A stretch of 11,932 nt of DNA, taken from positions 1-11,932 of the forward strand of contig JADYYV010000209.1 in assembly GCA_020853455.1 (NCBI GenBank), read 5' to 3'. This document shows, in pieces, positions 1 to 6,035 of the stretch. The translations under genes and the position numbers were made by a program. The first letter of the stretch is position 1, and each line of letters opens with the position of its first letter. The notes below the pieces were generated by a model. That model was given only the letters and a program-made list of their open reading frames with translations. It was not told the DNA's origin and did no database searches. This DNA comes from Alphaproteobacteria bacterium. Lineage in GTDB: Bacteria > Pseudomonadota > Alphaproteobacteria > Micavibrionales > UBA2020.

Positions 1-1
1 C

Positions 2-16
2 GGTTACGGCGTAACC
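2..16 (-). terminator. Hairpin just after the aminopeptidase stop, possible terminator cut by the window edge
   Basis: GGTTAC and GTAACC form a perfect 6-bp stem (7 bp if the loop is reduced to one base) three bases past the stop codon of the aminopeptidase gene on the minus strand. A T-run, if there is one, would lie beyond position 1, so intrinsic termination cannot be judged. It could equally be a stabilising 3' hairpin or a chance palindrome. Confidence 0.35.
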
Positions 17-19
17 TTC

Positions 20-2098
20 TTACAAGCAGAAATTCCCCAGCTTCGGCGCGGGGCCTTTGTTTTTGCTGATGGGTTCGGTCGCTTTCACCAAAAACTCGGC
101 TGCTTTCGGATCGACCTTGTCCAACAACGGCTTCAGCGTGTTGCGGACTTCGGCGTGATAATCGTTCAGCCATTTCAGCTCTTCGGGCGTCAGCAGGGCA
201 GGCTCGACAAGGTTGGTGTCGATGGGTGCCATGGTGAGCGTTTTAAATCCGAGCAGTTTCTTGCCGTCCGCATCCGTCTTGCCCGTGTCGATCACGGTCA
301 CAAGGTTTTCGATACGGATGCCGTAAGCACCTTCTTTATAAAAGCCCGGTTCGTTGGACACGATCATGCCCACTTCAAACGGCACGGTGGTGGAGCGGGG
401 CGAAATGCCGGCGGGGCCTTCATGCACGGAGAGGTAGCTGCCGACGCCATGACCGGTGCCATGTGCGTAATCGAGGCCGACTTCTTTCAATGCCGCGCGC
501 GCCTTGTCGTCCAGCACCTTGCCGACGGTGCCTTCGGGGAAGACGGACATGGCGACCTTAATATGACCCTTGAGCACGCGGGTGTTATGTTCCTTAATCT
601 CCGCCGTCACGTTATCGACCGCGACGGTGCGGGTGATGTCGGTCGTGCCGTCGAGATATTGCGCGCCTGAATCGACAAGGTAGATCGGCCCTGCCATCAG
701 CGGCTTGTTGGTTTCGGGTGATGAACGGTAATGCACAATCGCGCCGTTGCCGCCTGCGCCGGAAATAGTGTCGAAGCTGAGGCCGCGGAAGTTTTTGCCT
801 TCCTCGCGGAAAGACTGCAGCAGGTCGGAGGCGGAGAGCTCGTCATATTTCGCCGCCTGACCCTGACCGCAAATGCTGCTCAGGAAGCGCGTGACCGCCA
901 CGCCGTCGCGGATATGGGCATCGATCGTGCCCTGAATTTCCACCGCGTTCTTTTTCGCCTTCATCAATTGGATCGGGCTTTTCTCCGCGATGCTTGTGCC
1001 GCCCGCCGTCTTGATGATGTCTTCAACCTTGGCGGGGGAGGAGCCGGGATCGACCCAGACCTTTTTCCCCTGTTTCGCCAAGGTTTCGATGCCGCCCGCG
1101 AAATCTTCCAGCGGGTGCAGGCGCACATCGGCGCCGACCCATGCTTTCGTTTCATCGGTCACCTTGCGGCTGTCGATATACCAGTCCACAGATCCGTCCT
1201 TATGCGCGATGGCATAGGAAAGGGCGAAGGGCGTGCAGGGCACGTCGCCGCCACGGATGTTGAGAAGCCATGCAATTTCTTCGGGCAGCGCGACGGCAAT
1301 CGCATCCGCGCCCTTGGTCGCCAGCGTCTTTGCCAGATCGGCGCGTTTTTCGTCCGATGCTTTGCCCGCAAATTGCAGCGGATGCGGCACGACGGGGGCG
1401 AGCGGCGCGGGCGGCTGGTCTTTCCATGCCGCGTCCAGCGGGTTGTCCTGCAGCAGCACCAGCGTGCCGCCGGCCTTTTCAACCGCGTCCTTGATGCGTT
1501 TCAGGTCATTGGGCGTATGCACCCAGGGATCGACGCCGAAGCGCGCGCCTGCGGGCAGATTTTTTTCAATCCATTCCACCGGCGTCATGGTCGGGATCGG
1601 TAGCTGGTTTTCCGACACGTTGCAGATCTGGAACGATTTGTCGTCCACCTGCGCGCGGGATTGCAGCGTGTAGCGGCCATCGGTAAAGAATCCGGCCTTG
1701 TCGTTCAGCACAACCGCATAACCGGCGGAACCGGTGAATTCGGTAATCCATGCCAGACGCTCCGCGCGGGCGGGCACATATTCGCCCTGAAATTCATCGG
1801 CGCGGGGAATGTAAAAACCATCGACGCCGCGCTTCGCCATTTCGGCGCGCAGGTCGGCGAGTTTATCCTGCTTCACATTGTTCTGGTTCGCGGCCAGATG
1901 TTCTTTCAGCGCGGCCAGCTGCTGCACGGTTTCGGCGTTGTCGTTCGTCGTGAACAGGCGCGCCCAGCGCTGCGGCTCGCCCAGATCGGCGGGGGCGGCG
2001 TTGATGCCGCGCAGCGTTTCCTTCACTTCCTCGACCGTGCGTTTTTCGCCGGACGCAGACAGGAGTGATTTCAGGTGCTCGTCGCCTTTGTAGCTCAT
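20..2098 (-). CDS. Xaa-Pro aminopeptidase (peptidase M24B), with N-terminal extension
   Basis: This is a cytoplasmic metallo-aminopeptidase that removes N-terminal residues preceding proline. The 692-aa protein has creatinase-like N-terminal domains (about 78-390) starting near GVDGFYIPRADEFQGEYVPA. The pita-bread catalytic domain (about 390-625) carries the five expected dinuclear metal ligands: D476 (VDSGAQYLDG), D487 (TTDITRT), H550 (HGTGHGVG), E583 (SNEPGFY) and E597 (GIRIEN). H559 in SVHEGP is the usual additional active-site histidine. The C-terminal segment (about 618-665, GFKTLTMAPIDTNL onward) matches the small M24B C-terminal domain. The ATG start is supported by a GGAG ribosome site eight bases upstream (2110-2107) and by a 4-bp ATGA overlap with the methyltransferase gene. 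Relatives usually begin near residue 78, so about 75 N-terminal residues are extra. It is the last gene of a three-gene minus-strand operon. No signal peptide is visible. Confidence 0.93.
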   Translation of the reverse strand: MSYKGDEHLKSLLSASGEKRTVEEVKETLRGINAAPADLGEPQRWARLFTTNDNAETVQQLAALKEHLAANQNNVKQDKLADLRAEMAKRGVDGFYIPRADEFQGEYVPARAERLAWITEFTGSAGYAVVLNDKAGFFTDGRYTLQSRAQVDDKSFQICNVSENQLPIPTMTPVEWIEKNLPAGARFGVDPWVHTPNDLKRIKDAVEKAGGTLVLLQDNPLDAAWKDQPPAPLAPVVPHPLQFAGKASDEKRADLAKTLATKGADAIAVALPEEIAWLLNIRGGDVPCTPFALSYAIAHKDGSVDWYIDSRKVTDETKAWVGADVRLHPLEDFAGGIETLAKQGKKVWVDPGSSPAKVEDIIKTAGGTSIAEKSPIQLMKAKKNAVEIQGTIDAHIRDGVAVTRFLSSICGQGQAAKYDELSASDLLQSFREEGKNFRGLSFDTISGAGGNGAIVHYRSSPETNKPLMAGPIYLVDSGAQYLDGTTDITRTVAVDNVTAEIKEHNTRVLKGHIKVAMSVFPEGTVGKVLDDKARAALKEVGLDYAHGTGHGVGSYLSVHEGPAGISPRSTTVPFEVGMIVSNEPGFYKEGAYGIRIENLVTVIDTGKTDADGKKLLGFKTLTMAPIDTNLVEPALLTPEELKWLNDYHAEVRNTLKPLLDKVDPKAAEFLVKATEPISKNKGPAPKLGNFCL

Positions 2099-3006
2099 AG
2101 GGGCTTCTCCAGACTGAACCAGGTTATTTCATGCTTGTTGTGATACAAATGGATAGCATACGACCCTTCGATGTCAAGGAAGGGCTGGATGGCCTTGAAG
2201 TCGGTATCCCCTTGTAATTTAATCGTAGTTACAAAGTTGCGCGCATATCCCGCCTCGCGCCAGTCGGTGACCAGCCGGAACAGGCGGTCGGGGTAGCAGA
2301 TGACATCCGAAAACAGCCAGTCGACCGGGCCGATATCTTTCGGCGCGATCGAGAACGCGCTTTGCTCGATATATTTCACGCGCGGCAGTTTTGCGATATT
2401 GGGCGCAAGCGGCGCTTTATCGACGCTGATGACATTCGCGCCAAGGCTGTGCAGCACCCATGTCCAGCCTCCGGGGGCCGATCCGAAATCGATGCAGGTA
2501 TCGCCGTTCTTCGGCATCCTGCCGCAACGGCTGAGGGCTTCCCACAATTTCAGATAGGCGCGGTTGGGCGGTTCGCCCTTGTCTTCGTCGAATTTATACG
2601 CGCCGTTCGGCACAGGTTCGGAGCATGACGGCGAGGCGAGGATCAGGTTTTCCTTCACCAGCGTCCACGACCCTAATGGTGCGGTTATGAGCGGCTGGCC
2701 GAATTTCAGCGGCGTGCCGCCCACATGCGGCAGTTTTTCGGTGATAAGTCCGCTGCGGCGGTGGAAATCGAATCCGTAATTCCACCAATTGCGCTGCAGG
2801 CTTTTCAGTTTTTTCGCGGCGTCGCCGATGGACGATATTTCAATCCATTGCGGGTTCAGCCAGCTGTTTTCCGCCCAGATCACGCGGCGCGCGGGCGCCT
2901 TTGAAATGACAAGGCGTTCATGCACGTCATCGACATCATCGCCCAGTTCGGCCACCAACTCGTGGACGAAACCTTCGGGTGCCAGATAGGCGGAAAAATC
3001 GCTCAT
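2095..3006 (-). CDS. RlmM/FtsJ-type SAM-dependent 2'-O-ribose RNA methyltransferase
   Basis: The 303-aa protein has the Rossmann fold of FtsJ-type enzymes. SAM motif I is CIDFGSAPGGWTW (171-183). The K-D-K-E catalytic tetrad of 2'-O-ribose methyltransferases can be placed at K153 (RAYLKLWE), D234 (LFSDV), K263 (TIKLQG) and E293 (KHEITWF). The N-terminal part (about 4-100), with YLAPEGFVHELVAELGD and QRNWWNYGFDFHRR, resembles the N-terminal region of RlmM-like proteins. RlmM of E. coli methylates C2498 of 23S rRNA; whether this shorter relative (E. coli RlmM is about 366 aa) has the same target is inference, so no symbol is given. Start and stop are joined by ATGA overlaps to both neighbours, which suggests translational coupling in the middle of a three-gene operon. 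Confidence 0.88.
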   Translation of the reverse strand: MSDFSAYLAPEGFVHELVAELGDDVDDVHERLVISKAPARRVIWAENSWLNPQWIEISSIGDAAKKLKSLQRNWWNYGFDFHRRSGLITEKLPHVGGTPLKFGQPLITAPLGSWTLVKENLILASPSCSEPVPNGAYKFDEDKGEPPNRAYLKLWEALSRCGRMPKNGDTCIDFGSAPGGWTWVLHSLGANVISVDKAPLAPNIAKLPRVKYIEQSAFSIAPKDIGPVDWLFSDVICYPDRLFRLVTDWREAGYARNFVTTIKLQGDTDFKAIQPFLDIEGSYAIHLYHNKHEITWFSLEKPL

Positions 3007-3566
3007 GATGCTTTCGGGCGCGGCAGGACGGATTTGCGCATCACGGCCGCGCTGTCGAATGCCTGCGCCGTGTCGTTGTCGTTCACCACGGCGTTGCGCG
3101 CGGCGTGGTTGATGATTTCCTGCTGGAATTTCACCAGGGCGTCGGGGTCTTTTTTCAGGTCGTAATTGATGCTGCGCACTTTGCCCTCGATCACGCCGTC
3201 GCCCAGCTTCGCGTCCGGCCCGTTGAAGCGGATATCGTAATTGGAAAGACCGAGGATCAGCGCGTTTTTGCCGTCGGATTTGGTCGCCAGCGCGAACAGG
3301 CGGTGGATCGGCCCGATGCGCAGCACGCCCGTGATCGGCACGGTCACGCTGGTGTTGGCAAACAAATCAAACGCCTGTTCCGATGAATCGCCGAAAATTT
3401 CCAGCGACACGTCGATGCCGGACTCTTTCAATTCGCCGATCGCGGCGCTGATGTTTTGCAGCGCGACATCGAAGCCCGATTTCGCGCCATAGTCGGCGAA
3501 TGCGCGTTTCGACGCGTTGAATTCTTCGCTGATTTTTTCGCGGGGTAAACGCTTCATGACATCCAT
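3003..3566 (-). CDS. Conserved-looking protein of unknown function, first gene of the minus-strand operon
   Basis: I do not recognise this 187-aa protein. It begins MDVMKRLPREKISEEF, has no signal peptide or membrane segment, and appears to be a soluble alpha/beta protein with a helical first third. The middle (SVTVPITGVLRIGPIHRLFA, then NALILGLSNYDIRF) reads like alternating beta strands, and the C-terminus is basic (VMRKSVLPRPKAS). The frame is open up to 3680, but that longer version would run through the predicted promoter (3615-3588) and give an unusual N-terminus. I therefore chose the ATG at 3566; a second ATG at 3557 is also possible. Ribosome sites are weak for both (GGA five bases before the first). 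Its stop overlaps the methyltransferase start (ATGA), so a role linked to RNA methylation or translation is possible but only by context. Confidence 0.72.
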   Translation of the reverse strand: MDVMKRLPREKISEEFNASKRAFADYGAKSGFDVALQNISAAIGELKESGIDVSLEIFGDSSEQAFDLFANTSVTVPITGVLRIGPIHRLFALATKSDGKNALILGLSNYDIRFNGPDAKLGDGVIEGKVRSINYDLKKDPDALVKFQQEIINHAARNAVVNDNDTAQAFDSAAVMRKSVLPRPKAS

Positions 3567-3587
3567 TAGAATCCGGTTAAGGGTTCC

Positions 3588-3615
3588 ACTATAGTGAAAT
3601 AATATACCTTGGCAA
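3588..3615 (-). promoter_or_regulatory. Predicted sigma70-type promoter of the minus-strand operon
   Basis: On the minus strand TTGCCA (3615-3610) is followed after 16 bp by TATAGT (3593-3588). Transcription would start near 3581, about 15 bases before the chosen ATG at 3566. The -10 lies inside a perfect palindrome, CACTATAGTG (3587-3596), which may be a regulator site or chance. The 5' leader would be very short. Not verified experimentally. Confidence 0.55.
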
Positions 3616-3667
3616 TATGAAAACTGACAGGGTCGCGTTTGCTTGCCCCGGCGGGTGGGGTGCGATA

Positions 3668-3697
3668 AAACTAATGACACTATAATCTCATTAGTTT
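3668..3697 (+). promoter_or_regulatory. Promoter -10 box inside a perfect 10+10 bp inverted repeat (candidate operator) upstream of the mutase
   Basis: AAACTAATGA (3668-3677) and TCATTAGTTT (3688-3697) are exact reverse complements separated by 10 bp. The spacer contains TATAAT (3681-3686), a full consensus -10. No good -35 is seen 16-18 bp upstream (the region is GGGTG-rich). Half-site centres are 20 bp apart, about two helical turns, as for a dimeric regulator binding one DNA face. A repressor that blocks the -10 is the simplest reading; an RNA stem is an alternative, though expected transcription from about 3693 would leave most of the repeat untranscribed. Confidence 0.55.
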
Positions 3698-3712
3698 CCG
3701 GAATATTTGACC

Positions 3713-5122
3713 ATGCAGACAGCCAAGAAAACCTTCGCCGCGACCCATATCTTCGACAAAAGCATCCTGCGCGAATACGACATCCGGGGCACGGTGGGCA
3801 ATACGCTCAAGGCTGACGACTGCTATTTCATCGGGCGCGGCTTCGGCACGATCCTGAAGCGCAAGGGCGGCAAGACGATTGCGGTGGGCTATGACGGCCG
3901 CGAAAGCTCCCCCGAATTCGCCGAAAACGCCATTCGCGGCCTGATGGATTGCGGCCTGACGGTGGAAGCAATCGGCCTTGGCCCCACGCCGATGGCCTAT
4001 TTCACCATGAAGTCGCGCGGGCTGGACGCGGCTATTCAAATCACCGGCTCCCACAGCCCGCTGTCGTATAACGGCATCAAGATGACGTTCAAGGACCAGT
4101 CGTTCTTTGGCGCGGATATCCAGAAGCTCGGCAAGATGGTCGCCGACGGCGATTTTGAAACGGGGCAGGGCGCGGTTACCACGATCGATATTCAGGACAC
4201 CTATGTCGACCGCCTTGTCGCGGCCTATGACGGCCCGAAAGAATTGACGGTCGCCTGGGATAACGGCAACGGCGCGGCGGGCGAAATTCTGCGCCGCCTT
4301 GTCAAAAAACTGCCCGGCAAGCATACGCTGATTTTTGACGACATCGACGGCACGTTCCCCAACCATCATCCCGACCCGACGGTCGCCAAAAACCTCGTCG
4401 ACCTGCAAAAGCTGGTCAAGGACGTGAAGGCCGATGTGGGCATCGGTTTCGACGGCGATGCGGACCGCATCGGCGCGGTCGACGGCGACGGCAGCATCTT
4501 GTGGGCGGATCTGCTGATGGCGGTCTATGCGCAGGAAGTGCTGAAAACGCATCCCGGCGCGTACATCATCGCCGACGTCAAATGCAGCCGCGTGCTGTTC
4601 GACGAAATCGCGCGTCTCGGCGGCAAGCCCGTGATGTGGATCACCGGCCATTCGCTCATCAAGCAGAAGATGCGCGAGCTGAACGCGCCGCTGGCGGGCG
4701 AACTTGCCGGCCATATCTGCTTTGCCGATAAATATTACGGCTTCGACGATGCGATCTATGACGCGGTGCGGTTGCTGAACATCCTCAGCCATTCGGGCAA
4801 GTCGCTGTCGGAACTGACCGCGCATCTGCCCAAAATGCAGAACACCCCCGAAATCCGCTTCCATGTGCCGGCGGAGCGTAAATTCGCAATCGCGCCCGAA
4901 ATCAAGGAGCGCCTGAAGAAAGAAGCGGCCAAAGATGTCGAAATCAACGATATCGACGGCGTGCGCGTGACGACGCCCGACGGCTGGTGGCTGATGCGCC
5001 CGTCGAACACCGAAGACGCGCTGACCATCCGCGCCGAAGGGTTCAATGCCGAAGGGCTGGAGCGCCTGAAAAACCAGCTGATTAGCCAATTGAAGCAAAG
5101 CGGCATCGGATCGCCGTTCTGA
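3713..5122 (+). CDS. Phosphomannomutase/phosphoglucomutase (alpha-D-phosphohexomutase family)
   Basis: The enzyme interconverts hexose 1- and 6-phosphates through a phosphoserine intermediate, feeding GDP-mannose or UDP-glucose and hence surface polysaccharide synthesis. The 469-aa length is typical of bacterial PMM/PGM (AlgC, ManB). All four family loops are visible: the phosphoserine loop TGSHSP (111-116, S113 catalytic; the usual N of SHNP is S here), the metal loop DGDADR (247-252), the sugar loop GELAGHICFADKYYGFDD (from 329) and the phosphate loop RPSNTED (429-435). The N-terminus EYDIRGTVG is also typical. I chose the ATG at 3713, about nine bases after CGGAA; a TTG at 3707 would add only two residues. 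It starts the plus-strand group and is followed 25 bp later by chpT. Substrate preference between mannose and glucose cannot be read from sequence. Confidence 0.92.
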   Translation: MQTAKKTFAATHIFDKSILREYDIRGTVGNTLKADDCYFIGRGFGTILKRKGGKTIAVGYDGRESSPEFAENAIRGLMDCGLTVEAIGLGPTPMAYFTMKSRGLDAAIQITGSHSPLSYNGIKMTFKDQSFFGADIQKLGKMVADGDFETGQGAVTTIDIQDTYVDRLVAAYDGPKELTVAWDNGNGAAGEILRRLVKKLPGKHTLIFDDIDGTFPNHHPDPTVAKNLVDLQKLVKDVKADVGIGFDGDADRIGAVDGDGSILWADLLMAVYAQEVLKTHPGAYIIADVKCSRVLFDEIARLGGKPVMWITGHSLIKQKMRELNAPLAGELAGHICFADKYYGFDDAIYDAVRLLNILSHSGKSLSELTAHLPKMQNTPEIRFHVPAERKFAIAPEIKERLKKEAAKDVEINDIDGVRVTTPDGWWLMRPSNTEDALTIRAEGFNAEGLERLKNQLISQLKQSGIGSPF

Positions 5123-5147
5123 TTTTATTTTAACGAAGGGGAATATC

Positions 5148-5789
5148 ATGGATGTCCTGCTGAGCCCGCGCGTGATGGAACTTGTCGCCTCGCGCATCTG
5201 CCACGATCTGGTCAGCCCCGTGGGCGCGGTCAGCAATGGTGTGGAACTGATGCAGGAACTGGGCGAGGACGCGGGCGAGGAGGCGATGAAGCTGATCGCC
5301 GACAGCGCGCTGCAGGCCTCCATCCGGCTCAAGGCGTTTCGTCTTTCTTACGGCGCGGCCGGCACCGACAAGAATATCGGCTTCAAGGATATCCGCGACG
5401 TTTTCTCCGACCTTTTGAAATCCGGGCGCATCGCGGCGGAATTCGAGCCTGATCTTGGCGTGAAATTCTCCATGCCGCCGCGCGGGTTTTTCAAGGTGCT
5501 GCTGAACCTTCTGATCCTGGCCGAGGAATGCAACCACGGCGAAGGCAAAATTTCCGTCGCCGCGCTGGAGGGGAACAAGGGCGTGAAAATCCTCGTCACC
5601 GGCAAGAACCCCGGTTTCCGCGAAGGTGCCGAAGCCGCGCTGCGCGGGGAAACGAACGCCGACGACCTCGACCCGCGCTCCGTCCATGCCTATGTGACCG
5701 GCAAATTCGCCGCCGTGTTCGACCTGAAGCTCGCCTGGACCTCGCAGGCGGATTTCGGCCGCGTGGAATTCCAGCTGCTTATTCCCTGA
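5148..5789 (+). CDS. chpT: ChpT-type histidine phosphotransferase
   Basis: ChpT is the alphaproteobacterial phosphotransferase that relays phosphate from the hybrid kinase CckA to the response regulators CtrA and CpdR. This 213-aa protein has the expected two-part architecture: a helical dimerisation/phosphotransfer domain (about 1-72) with the H-box SRICHDLVSPVGAVSNGVEL, where H19 is the predicted phospho-acceptor, and a degenerate Bergerat-like C-terminal domain (about 75-213). The latter has LLNLLILAEEC (118-128) in place of an N-box and no glycine-rich G1 or G2 ATP-binding motifs, as expected for a non-kinase. A strong ribosome site, GAAGGGGA (5135-5142), precedes the ATG by five bases. 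It lies 25 bp after the mutase and may be cotranscribed with it. The presence of ctrA at the other end of the window supports the assignment. CckA is not in the window. Confidence 0.88.
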   Translation: MDVLLSPRVMELVASRICHDLVSPVGAVSNGVELMQELGEDAGEEAMKLIADSALQASIRLKAFRLSYGAAGTDKNIGFKDIRDVFSDLLKSGRIAAEFEPDLGVKFSMPPRGFFKVLLNLLILAEECNHGEGKISVAALEGNKGVKILVTGKNPGFREGAEAALRGETNADDLDPRSVHAYVTGKFAAVFDLKLAWTSQADFGRVEFQLLIP

Positions 5790-5846
5790 TATATCAAATC
5801 CAGCGCCAGTTTGTTCAATGCCGCCAAAGCCTTGTAAACCAGTAAT

Positions 5847-5864
5847 TGCGTTTTACGCATTTTT
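5847..5864 (+). terminator. Weak terminator-like hairpin downstream of chpT
   Basis: TGCGT-TTT-ACGCA forms a 5-bp stem with a 3-base loop and its last pair runs directly into five Ts (5860-5864). It sits 57 bases past the chpT stop. The stem is short, so it would be a weak intrinsic terminator; it overlaps the AT-rich inverted repeat at 5858-5881. Confidence 0.3.
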
Positions 5865-5881
5865 ATGTTACGGTAAAAATG
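5858..5881. repeat. AT-rich 8+8 bp inverted repeat in the chpT-ankyrin spacer
   Basis: CATTTTTA (5858-5865) and TAAAAATG (5874-5881) are exact reverse complements with an 8-base spacer TGTTACGG. The 246-bp spacer 5790-6035 is clearly more AT-rich than the coding sequence around it. Apart from this repeat, the hairpin that overlaps it and the promoter at 5977-6004, I see nothing there. The repeat could be a regulator site, part of a terminator, or composition-driven chance. Confidence 0.35.
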
Positions 5882-5976
5882 ATAAACGGTTATTGGACAT
5901 TGTGAATAAAAGGCACTAAAAAAAGCGGGAGTTACCTGAATTCCGGCTTAAGAATCAATAAGATCGCCGCCATTAA

Positions 5977-6004
5977 TTGACATAATACAGGCATCCCGTA
6001 TAAT
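5977..6004 (+). promoter_or_regulatory. Perfect-consensus sigma70 promoter for the ankyrin-repeat gene
   Basis: TTGACA (5977-5982) and TATAAT (5999-6004) both match the sigma70 consensus at all six positions and are separated by 16 bp. Transcription would begin near 6011, leaving a leader of about 25 bases before the ATG at 6036. Such a match is uncommon in GC-rich alphaproteobacteria and predicts strong, possibly growth-independent, expression. It could also feed the che operon by read-through. Confidence 0.7.
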
Positions 6005-6035
6005 ATCCAGCATCACCAAAAAAGGCAAAAACATC

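Noticed and set aside
731..1603. Plus-strand frame of 290 codons opposite the aminopeptidase
   Set aside because: No ribosome site or domain; the opposite strand has all five metal ligands of M24B.
3643..3664. G/C-rich cluster upstream of the mutase promoter as a G-quadruplex or -35 element
   Set aside because: Only two runs of three or more G occur, and TTGCCC at 3643-3648 is 32 bp from the -10, too far for a promoter.
3707..3712. TTG two codons before the mutase ATG as the start codon
   Set aside because: The ATG at 3713 has the better distance from CGGAA and ATG is strongly preferred; the difference is two residues.
3680..5332. Long open frame of 550 codons on the minus strand opposite the mutase and the start of chpT
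   Set aside because: The plus strand encodes clear mutase and ChpT motifs; the antisense product is rich in Arg, His, Ala and Asp without any domain, as expected for the mirror of GC-rich codons.
5818..5919. 33-codon open frame starting MPPKPCKPVIAF in the chpT-ankyrin spacer
   Set aside because: No ribosome site before the ATG, it crosses the terminator-like hairpin and inverted repeat, and there is no promoter directly upstream. A small peptide cannot be excluded but is not supported.
5952..5956. GANTC sites (CcrM methylation) at 5952-5956 and 3569-3573 in the two control regions
   Set aside because: A four-base-specific motif is expected at about this frequency by chance, so methylation-dependent control cannot be claimed.
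5948..5962. Possible CtrA box (TTAA-N7-TTAA) upstream of the ankyrin gene
   Set aside because: Only the first half-site is present; the second position reads TAAG, two mismatches in four. I found no full CtrA box in the spacers.
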